Below, piece after piece: positions 1-5,870 of a stretch of 10,927 bases of DNA. The DNA is from Sphingomonadaceae bacterium (lineage in GTDB: Bacteria > Pseudomonadota > Alphaproteobacteria > Sphingomonadales > Sphingomonadaceae). The stretch covers positions 668 to 11,594 of the forward strand of contig JAHDXX010000091.1 in the NCBI GenBank assembly GCA_023384025.1, written 5' to 3'. A program made the translations under genes and the position numbers. Position 1 is the first letter of the stretch. Each line of letters begins with the position of its first letter. The notes under the pieces were generated by a model. That model was not told where the DNA came from. It saw only the letters and a program-made list of their open reading frames with translations, and did not search any database.

Positions 1-882
1 GTCGCGCCGCTTGGCCCAGAGCATCAGCCGGGCAGAGCGGGTCTGGCTTGGCACCCGCCCTTCCACTTCGATGTGGCGCCATTGGCCTGAGCCAATGCTC
101 TCAGCCGGAGCCGGGCTGACGATCCGGGTGGTCACGGTGCCTGCCGCGTTGAGAAACAGGACGGCCACATAGGGTTGCTCGCCGGTGCTCCACGTGTCGG
201 CCGCCTCGGCCTCAAACATTATCCGCACAGTGCCGTTGTCAATCGCGGCGGAATAGGAGCTCAGATCAAAATCCTGATACATCTGTGCATTGGCAGTGGC
301 TGCCGCGAGGAACACGAAATTGCCTTTGTAGGGCACAAAATCGTGGTTGGTTGGCGGAGTGCCGAGGGCAGTGAAGCAGCTGCCGATCATGGTCCACCCC
401 GCCGTGGTGCCACTTTCCGCATCCGGATTGGCCAGCGTGATCTGGACCCAGCTCACGCCTGCTCCGCCGCCTCCGCTACCACCGCTGCCGCTGCCATTGA
501 TCGCCGAGGTTATGCGACCCTTTGCGTCGACTACGATGGTGGGATTGAGATAAGTGCCGGGGGTTACCCCGGTTGGAGCCAATTGCGTGGCGGTACTGCC
601 AGCAGTGGAGACATCGCCGGTCAGGTCACCGCCAGTAATACCGGTCGGGCTGGCAAACACTGCGATCTCCCCGGCCGATGGCGTGCCTTCATGCGTCACG
701 CCATCGCCGCGTGCGTTCTCGACGCAGTTGGCGACGGCGTTGAAGTTCTCCATCACGTCGGTAGCGTCGGCCACCTGGCCGTTCACCAAGGTGTTGGGCA
801 CGGTGCACTGCGGCACCTGCGCCGAAGCAGCGCTCGCTAGCAGCGATCCGATGACCACCAGAAGACCCGAAGTGATGCGCAT
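1..882 (-). CDS. Secreted tail-fibre-like protein with jelly-roll-like C-terminal region (partial, runs off left edge)
   Basis: An open frame of 294 codons starts with ATG at 882 and has no stop before the left edge, so the C-terminus is missing. An AGGGAAG ribosome-binding site lies just upstream. Residues 1-21 form a signal peptide ending ASA before QVPQC, so the product is predicted to be exported. Residues about 23-57 (PNTLVNGQVADATDVMENFN) match the N-terminal segment seen on phage-tail/collar-like proteins of sphingomonads. Residues about 84-130 carry the tail-fibre pattern GDLTGD...PGTYLNPTIVVDAKGRIT. A Gly/Ser linker (about 130-142) follows. The region from NPDAESGTTAGWT (152-164) through YQDFDLSSYSAAID resembles jelly-roll carbohydrate-binding or galactose-binding-like folds. 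It is probably co-transcribed with the RHS gene 17 bp upstream. The domain reading is by pattern recognition; the ligand is unknown. Confidence 0.75.
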   Translation of the reverse strand, partial: MRITSGLLVVIGSLLASAASAQVPQCTVPNTLVNGQVADATDVMENFNAVANCVENARGDGVTHEGTPSAGEIAVFASPTGITGGDLTGDVSTAGSTATQLAPTGVTPGTYLNPTIVVDAKGRITSAINGSGSGGSGGGGAGVSWVQITLANPDAESGTTAGWTMIGSCFTALGTPPTNHDFVPYKGNFVFLAAATANAQMYQDFDLSSYSAAIDNGTVRIMFEAEAADTWSTGEQPYVAVLFLNAAGTVTTRIVSPAPAESIGSGQWRHIEVEGRVPSQTRSARLMLWAKRRD

Positions 883-899
883 TGCCGTGCTTCCCTTTC

Positions 900-3800
900 T
901 CAATGATCGCGGCGTGATTGCTTGGCGCAAGCCCGAGCCGCACCCGGCGGCAGCGCCCAGATGAACTCGGCCCAGACCTCGCCTGCCGAAGCGCCATACT
1001 CCGCCAGCACTCGGCCTTGTGCGTCATAGACGAACCGTCGCGAACCCGTCGGCTTGTCGACCCGCACCCGGTCACCCAGCCCGTTGTAGGTGTAGACCTG
1101 CGCTCCGATGTTCGAGCGGTCGTAGCCCGATAGCCGCGCATGGCCATCGTAGCTTGCGGCGACCAGCGTCCCGTCCGCGCGGGTCTCCGCCACGGTGTTA
1201 CCGCGCGCATCGTAGGACACCGTCCGCACCCCGCCCGCATCGGTGACCGAGGCGAGGCGGTTGGTGCCGGGGGTGTAGGCGTAGCTCTCCGCCAAGGCCG
1301 CCCCGCTGGCGGTGACCGCCATGGTCAGCCGCCCGACCGGATCGTAGCCATAGATCGCCGAGCCAGTCGGATTGACCTGATCGGCAATCGCCGCAATCCG
1401 CCCGACCTCGTCCCGCCCATAGGCGAGATCGGACAAGGCCGCACCGCCGCCAGCGGGCGTGAGCCGCCGCGCGGCGAGGAAGCCGTCCGTGCCCCAGTCG
1501 TTCGCCACCATGAGGCCGTTGCCCAGCATGATCGCCTTGACCGGGCCGAACGGTTCATACTGGTGGCCGCTGGCAACCAGCTGCCAGGCGGGCGCGGCCG
1601 CATTGGCGCGGGTCTCCACCAGATTGACCCGGCCCAGCGTGTCGTAGCCGTAGCGCACCTGCCGCCCCGAGGGGTAGGTGATCTGCGTGATCCGGTCCGC
1701 AAGGTCGTAGTCATAGGCAAGCTGCGCCGCTGTGGTCGCGCCGATGCCCTGCTGCTGGAGCGTCTGGTTGCCGCGATGATCGTACTGGAACAGGGTCTCG
1801 CCCGAACCGTCGACCACTTTGGCCAGTTGCCCGATCGCGTAGGAGCCGGGCAGGCCGCCTGCGTCCCAATGGTACTCGATCACCTCGCCGGCCGGGCGGC
1901 CAAGCGGCTCCATCCGGGTGACCCGGCCGAGCAGATCGTGGGTGTAGAGCACCACCTGCCCGCGACCGTCAGTCGACCTGGTCATCCGACCGGCCGGGTC
2001 GTATTCGTAAGTGGTGGTGCCGCGATCGGGCGAGACTTCCTGGATGATCTCGCCGAAGCCGTTGTGGGTGAACTGCGTGGTCACAGCGACCGGATCGGTG
2101 AAGGTGAGCGCATTATCCTGCCGGTCATAGGTCGAGGCCTGCGCCCCGCCATCCGGCGCAACCGTCGCCACCAACCGGTCCAGTGCGTCGAATGCCGAGG
2201 TGGTGGCAAAGCCATTGGGATCGGTGAGGCTGGTGAGATTGCTGACTTTGTCATAGCCGAGCCGTGCGGGCGAGCGCAGCCCGAGCCGTTCGGTCAGCAG
2301 CCGCCCCAGCGCATCGAACTCGCGGCGGACCATCCGCGCGGTCGATCCGTCGGTCCGCCTGACTGTCTCGCGGATGACATTGCCCATCGCATCGTAAGCA
2401 TATTCGAACCGCTCGCCGCCTGCGGTGCGCATGACCGTCAAGCGATTGGCCGCGTCGTACTCCATGATCAGGGGCGCAGTACCGGGCAGGGTCAGCTGCG
2501 TGACATTGCCCACCGCGTCGTAGGTCATCGCAGTGGTTGCATCGAGAGCGGAGTTGCTGGGATGCCTGAGCGTGATCGCGGCGACACGGCCGAGCGGGTC
2601 GTAAGCGAAGGTGGTGACCATGCCATTGGGATCGGTCATCGACGCTGGACGACCATTGGCATCGTGCCCGGCGTAGGTCGTAACCTGGCCCAGCGCGTTG
2701 GTCATGGTCAGCATGTTGCCAGCGGTGTCGTAGGTGAATGTGGTCAGATCATCGCCAGGCCCGGCGGCGGCAAGCGGGCCGCTTTGAGAGAGCAATCGGC
2801 CACTGGCATCCCAGGTATAGCTGTAGGTGCGCGACTGCCCGTTCGTCGAATAGGGTGCCGAGTGATTGGTCGTGTCGGTCAGCGTGACGGAAACAAGCCT
2901 GCCTTGCGCATCATAGCTGCGCGTCTCGGCGAGCCGGTCCGTGGTGATCGTGGCTGGCACATTGAACACCGGATGCCAAGTGACCGACGTGGTGCGCTCG
3001 TCAGGCGTACCGCTCGCCTCAGCGACAGTGATGGGACGCCCGCGCGCATCGCGCGTCATCGTGACCATCCTGCCCTCGGCATCGGTTGCACTAGCGAGGA
3101 AGGAATCGCCCGAATAGGCAAAAGTGGTCGAGCTTGCAGGCGTAGTCGCCGTGGCCAGGCCCGCGACCGAATTCAGCTGGTACTCGCGGCGGGTGGAGGA
3201 CAGCTCGCCGAAGGTATAATCATGTCTCTGACCGAGTTCGTTGGTGACTGAGCGCACGCGGGTCGCCCCTGCCATCCCATAGGCAAAGGTGTTGACTTCA
3301 GCGCCGCCAGCCAGCTCGCTCCTGGTTACCCGCGCTGCGCTATCGTAGGCAAAGGTCGCGACCCGATCACCGCGGTGATCGATGATCCCTGTGACGGCCC
3401 TGCCGTAGATTCTGTCCTCGTGCAGGTAACGCACGGAATCGAGCACAGCACCACTCGCCGTACGTCGCTCCACGCTGGCGAGGCGCTCCACCTTTGGCAT
3501 GAAGGAAATGAACGCCTGAGCACCACTTGGCGCCGTTCCGCCATTGCCCTTGTTCTGCCATTTCGGACCGCCATAGGCGAGCTGCGCGTCAGGCGGAGGG
3601 ATGTCCTCGTAGTCGTATTCGAGGGAAGTCCCGTCAGGCAAGACAATCCGGCTGACCGCGACCGTAACCGGCAAGGCGCCGGCTGGCGCTGGGTCCCGCG
3701 TGGTGACGTTGAACTTGTTCCACTCAAAGGTCGCAGTCCTGCCAAAACTGTCTGACATCGACGCGAGACTGCTGTCGGCGGCGTAAGTGAAGGCTTGCGA

Positions 3801-4814
3801 GTAGCCCGAGCGGGTGGTCATCGAAGTCGGCCATCCGAACACGTAGGAACCGCCGTTAGGGTCGTTTCGCGTTTCGAAGATCCAGACAGTGTCGTTCCGG
3901 TCAGTCAGTCGCCACGTGCTGGGTCCATCGCGCAATGTCACCAAATCGGCAGGGAGCGCACTTAGCAGTTCGAGCTTCAGATTGCCTGATGCGGAGGAAT
4001 AGACCGCATCGGACTCTTCGACCCATGCTCCGTTGGCCTGAAGCACAAAGGCATGGCCGGTCCCGTCGGGGAGCAGCACAGCCACGGTGGCGTTCGGCGC
4101 GCTGGGCGTGCCCGCCACGATCCCGAACTGCAGTTCGCGGTTGAACTCGAAGTTCCACGAGCCGTGCAGCCCGCGCATAGGCGCGCGAGGCAGTGCCGCC
4201 TGCTGGAAGGCTCGGCCAACCTGAAAACTGCGATACTGCCGCGCGATCCGGAATTGCCCGTCAGCCGACGCATAATCCAGAGCTTCCAGATATTTTGCCC
4301 CGGTAGATATGATTACTGGGTTGCCTGTTTTCGGATTTGGTTTGCCCCCGTCGCCGCAGCCATCGTCACACGCCTGTTCACGCGACGCAGCCAGCCGACA
4401 ATAGCCATCGACGGTCGACGCATAGCCGACCGGACAGACAATACTCGCAGCCACCGGAATGATCGTGCCACAACTGCCGATCCCGCCGCTCTGCCCAGGC
4501 TCGGGGCAGAGGTACTGATATCGCGTCCAGACGCAATCTACGCGGCGGACTTCATCAGATCTGGAACGGGTGCCGACAAAACGTGACGATGGGTAGCGCC
4601 CCATCACTTCGCGCCACTGATCCTCGCACGCTTCGTACGCACTCCCGAAAACATCGCTCGACCCGCTTTTCCATGCCCACCCGATCGGGGTCACGTCTTC
4701 AGTAGCCTGAGCATGAGCCTCGGACGGGCTAAGTGCGCATAGAAATGCAAGCATCAGCCCGAACGCCCAGAGCAGGCTTTGGCGGGCCATTGCGTGTTTC
4801 CTGACAATCGTCAT
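900..4814 (-). CDS. Sec-exported RHS/YD-repeat protein lacking the C-terminal RHS core
   Basis: A 1304-aa protein with start chosen at ATG 4814, because GAGG lies 8 nt upstream. An in-frame GTG at 4841 has no such site. Residues 1-35 form a signal peptide (hydrophobic LLWAFGLMLAFLCAL, then SEAHA before QAT). Residues about 36-160 form a Cys-rich segment (for example CVWTRYQYLCPEPG and ACDDGCGDG). Residues about 160-181 (NPKTGNPVIISTGAKYLEAL) match the start of the DUF6531-like RHS N-terminal region. From about 340 to 1280 there are roughly two dozen YD repeats of the type YDxxGRL/YDxxGN. RHS repeats of this kind build a large hollow beta-shell. The usual core after the FIWALP segment, followed by a variable toxin tip, is absent: after residue 1289 only 15 unrelated residues precede the stop. 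There is no PAAR or VgrG-like part, so a type VI effector is not supported. Its role on the cell surface is unknown. Confidence 0.88.
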   Translation of the reverse strand: MTIVRKHAMARQSLLWAFGLMLAFLCALSPSEAHAQATEDVTPIGWAWKSGSSDVFGSAYEACEDQWREVMGRYPSSRFVGTRSRSDEVRRVDCVWTRYQYLCPEPGQSGGIGSCGTIIPVAASIVCPVGYASTVDGYCRLAASREQACDDGCGDGGKPNPKTGNPVIISTGAKYLEALDYASADGQFRIARQYRSFQVGRAFQQAALPRAPMRGLHGSWNFEFNRELQFGIVAGTPSAPNATVAVLLPDGTGHAFVLQANGAWVEESDAVYSSASGNLKLELLSALPADLVTLRDGPSTWRLTDRNDTVWIFETRNDPNGGSYVFGWPTSMTTRSGYSQAFTYAADSSLASMSDSFGRTATFEWNKFNVTTRDPAPAGALPVTVAVSRIVLPDGTSLEYDYEDIPPPDAQLAYGGPKWQNKGNGGTAPSGAQAFISFMPKVERLASVERRTASGAVLDSVRYLHEDRIYGRAVTGIIDHRGDRVATFAYDSAARVTRSELAGGAEVNTFAYGMAGATRVRSVTNELGQRHDYTFGELSSTRREYQLNSVAGLATATTPASSTTFAYSGDSFLASATDAEGRMVTMTRDARGRPITVAEASGTPDERTTSVTWHPVFNVPATITTDRLAETRSYDAQGRLVSVTLTDTTNHSAPYSTNGQSRTYSYTWDASGRLLSQSGPLAAAGPGDDLTTFTYDTAGNMLTMTNALGQVTTYAGHDANGRPASMTDPNGMVTTFAYDPLGRVAAITLRHPSNSALDATTAMTYDAVGNVTQLTLPGTAPLIMEYDAANRLTVMRTAGGERFEYAYDAMGNVIRETVRRTDGSTARMVRREFDALGRLLTERLGLRSPARLGYDKVSNLTSLTDPNGFATTSAFDALDRLVATVAPDGGAQASTYDRQDNALTFTDPVAVTTQFTHNGFGEIIQEVSPDRGTTTYEYDPAGRMTRSTDGRGQVVLYTHDLLGRVTRMEPLGRPAGEVIEYHWDAGGLPGSYAIGQLAKVVDGSGETLFQYDHRGNQTLQQQGIGATTAAQLAYDYDLADRITQITYPSGRQVRYGYDTLGRVNLVETRANAAAPAWQLVASGHQYEPFGPVKAIMLGNGLMVANDWGTDGFLAARRLTPAGGGAALSDLAYGRDEVGRIAAIADQVNPTGSAIYGYDPVGRLTMAVTASGAALAESYAYTPGTNRLASVTDAGGVRTVSYDARGNTVAETRADGTLVAASYDGHARLSGYDRSNIGAQVYTYNGLGDRVRVDKPTGSRRFVYDAQGRVLAEYGASAGEVWAEFIWALPPGAARACAKQSRRDH

Positions 4815-4846
4815 TCGCGCGACCTCAATCGAAACAGGCACAACAA

Positions 4847-4872
4847 GTGAGACTGCGCCAAGCCAGACTCAC
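4847..4872 (-). other. Intergenic stem-loop between the small YD peptide gene and the RHS gene
   Basis: Read on the minus strand, arms GTGAGTCTG and CAGTCTCAC pair over 9 positions with one mismatch around an 8-nt loop. The hairpin sits in the 71-bp gap between the stop of the 87-aa gene and the RHS start. The downstream transcript (TTGTTGTG) is only mildly U-rich, so a strong intrinsic terminator is unlikely. Partial attenuation or an RNA stabilising or processing element would fit better. Function is inference. Confidence 0.4.
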
Positions 4873-4885
4873 CAAACCGAGACCC

Positions 4886-5149
4886 TCACCCCCAGCGAGA
4901 GCAGCCATAGACCGATGCGCCCCAGGAAGAATTCGCTGACAAAATCGTCGATGAATTCCTGCTGGTGCGGTTCCCGTTCACGTCGTAGACAATAATCACA
5001 CAACGTGCGCCTGCAGGCAACATGACCGCAACTGCGGGACCAACTACTGGTACGCTGAAAGCAAGAGGTGCTGCATTAGCCGACGCGGGCAACCCGAGGC
5101 CTAAGCCGATTACGACAATGGCTGTCGACAAAGCCTTTATGAACTTCAT
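4886..5149 (-). CDS. Small secreted peptide with a single YD-repeat motif
   Basis: An 87-aa protein starting at ATG 5149, preceded by AGGGG 6 nt upstream. A TTG at 5167 extends the frame but lacks a comparable site. Residues 1-26 are a clear signal peptide (MKFIKALSTAIVVIGLGLGL, then PASANA). The mature part is about 60 residues. It contains YDVNGNRTS at residues 55-63, which has the form of one RHS/YD repeat, and two cysteines (C50 and C83) that could form one disulfide. It is the first gene ahead of the RHS gene in the same orientation, so it is probably co-transcribed. I do not recognise a named family. It may be a stand-alone YD unit that interacts with the RHS shell, or a decayed RHS duplicate; the intact signal peptide and ribosome-binding site favour a functional gene. 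Confidence 0.65.
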   Translation of the reverse strand: MKFIKALSTAIVVIGLGLGLPASANAAPLAFSVPVVGPAVAVMLPAGARCVIIVYDVNGNRTSRNSSTILSANSSWGASVYGCSRWG

Positions 5150-5241
5150 TGCGCGCCCCTTGTCCAATGAAATATTCTTGACTTCCTCAAAAAAGCGAAG
5201 ATCAAAAATACCTGAGAATTCGAATCACTTAGGATTTACTT

Positions 5242-5269
5242 GTGATATTCCAGGCGCAGCGGGCGTCAA
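5242..5269 (-). promoter_or_regulatory. Candidate promoter for the secreted RHS operon
   Basis: On the minus strand, TTGACG (5269-5264) and TATCAC (5247-5242) are separated by 16 nt, giving 5/6 and 4/6 matches to -35 and -10 consensus. This would leave a leader of roughly 85 nt before the ATG at 5149. The surrounding stretch 5150-5350 is visibly AT-richer than the coding regions and holds no other gene I can support. Alphaproteobacterial promoters often deviate from consensus, so this is a weak assignment. Confidence 0.28.
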
Positions 5270-5350
5270 CTGGATAATTTTCATGATGTTCGCCCATCAG
5301 CCTGAAAATGCAGTTCCCTTGCGGTAATCGAAGCAGAAAAAATCATCCTG

Positions 5351-5841
5351 TGACCTGCCTTCTTCAGAGTGGCCCACTTTCTATTTTAGAATTGACCAGT
5401 CAGGAGGAATGGAATGGCAAGGAAGCACAAGCCGGAAGAGATTATGGGCAAGCTGCATGAAGCGGAGGTCGTGCTGGCTCAGGGCGGAACGGTGGCGGAT
5501 GCATGTCGCCGGTTTCGTGTCACAGAGCAGAGCTACTACCCCTGACGCAAGGCATATGGTCGCCTGAACATGGAACACGCCCAGCGAATGAAAGAGCTGG
5601 AAAAGGAGAACGCCCGGTTGCGTCGGGCGGTGTCGGACCTGACGCTGGACAAGCTGATCCGGGAGGATGCCCCCGCAGGGAAACGTCTGAGCCCCCGCGC
5701 CGCAGGCGCTGTATCGATCATATCCGGGGCATGATGCCGGCGTCCGTCCACCGGCCGCGGAACCGGCGACGCCGCCATCTTGCACTAGCAATCAACACGG
5801 ACCACTCAGTGGGGGGCGGTCAGCTGACTGGGGGCTGGAAA
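5351..5841 (+). mobile_element. Internally deleted IS3-family (IS407-like) insertion sequence remnant
   Basis: The left part encodes an IS3-type OrfA and, in the +1 frame, the start of OrfB (SPRRRRCIDHIRG, about 5690-5730). It then joins directly to what looks like the OrfB tail and 3' end (RPPAAEPATPPS in another frame, then the TRTTQWGAVS-type terminal region near 5800-5820). Most of orfB, including the DDE catalytic core, is therefore gone, leaving about 0.49 kb instead of the usual 1.2 kb or so. Candidate ends are TGACCTGCC at 5351 and GGGGGCTGGAAA ending at 5841, which pair only imperfectly. No clear target duplication is visible, so the boundaries are approximate. Confidence 0.6.
5414..5734 (+). 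pseudogene. IS3-family transposase orfA, broken by a nonsense mutation
   Basis: ATG 5414 follows the ribosome-binding site AGGAGG. The frame begins MARKHKPEEIMGKLHEAE and reads a helix-turn-helix (GTVADACRRFRVTEQSYYP) up to an in-frame TGA at 5543. IS3 OrfA proteins have tryptophan at this point (YYRWR), so a TGG codon has most likely become TGA. Past the stop the same frame continues as RKAYGRLN...MKELEKENARLRRAVSD and LTLDKLIRED, the typical leucine-zipper segment, and ends at TGA 5734. The protein would be cut to 43 residues and cannot support transposition. OrfB is mostly deleted. Confidence 0.8.
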
Positions 5842-5870
5842 ACCCGGCACCACACTGTACCACCGGCGGC

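Noticed and set aside
470..500. Short GGC/AGC-type repeat tract resembling a microsatellite or CRISPR-like unit
   Set aside because: It simply encodes the Gly/Ser linker of the tail-fibre-like protein; the codons are varied and there is no spacer pattern. No CRISPR array was seen in the window.
175..840. Plus-strand open frames at 175-840 and 554-964
   Set aside because: The minus strand here has a signal peptide, a ribosome-binding site and recognisable tail-fibre motifs, so the plus-strand frames are shadows.
1140..3251. 703-codon open frame on the plus strand antisense to the RHS gene
   Set aside because: The composition (Arg/Gly/His-rich, no domain) and lack of a ribosome-binding site mark it as a shadow of the GC-rich, repetitive minus-strand RHS gene.
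4053..4586. 177-codon plus-strand frame opposite the RHS N-terminus
   Set aside because: It is antisense to the Cys-rich and DUF6531-like region, and has no domain or start signal of its own.
900..4814. RHS protein as a type VI secretion or contact-dependent toxin
   Set aside because: It has a Sec signal peptide, no PAAR or VgrG-like segment, no RHS core or toxin tip, and no immunity gene next to it.
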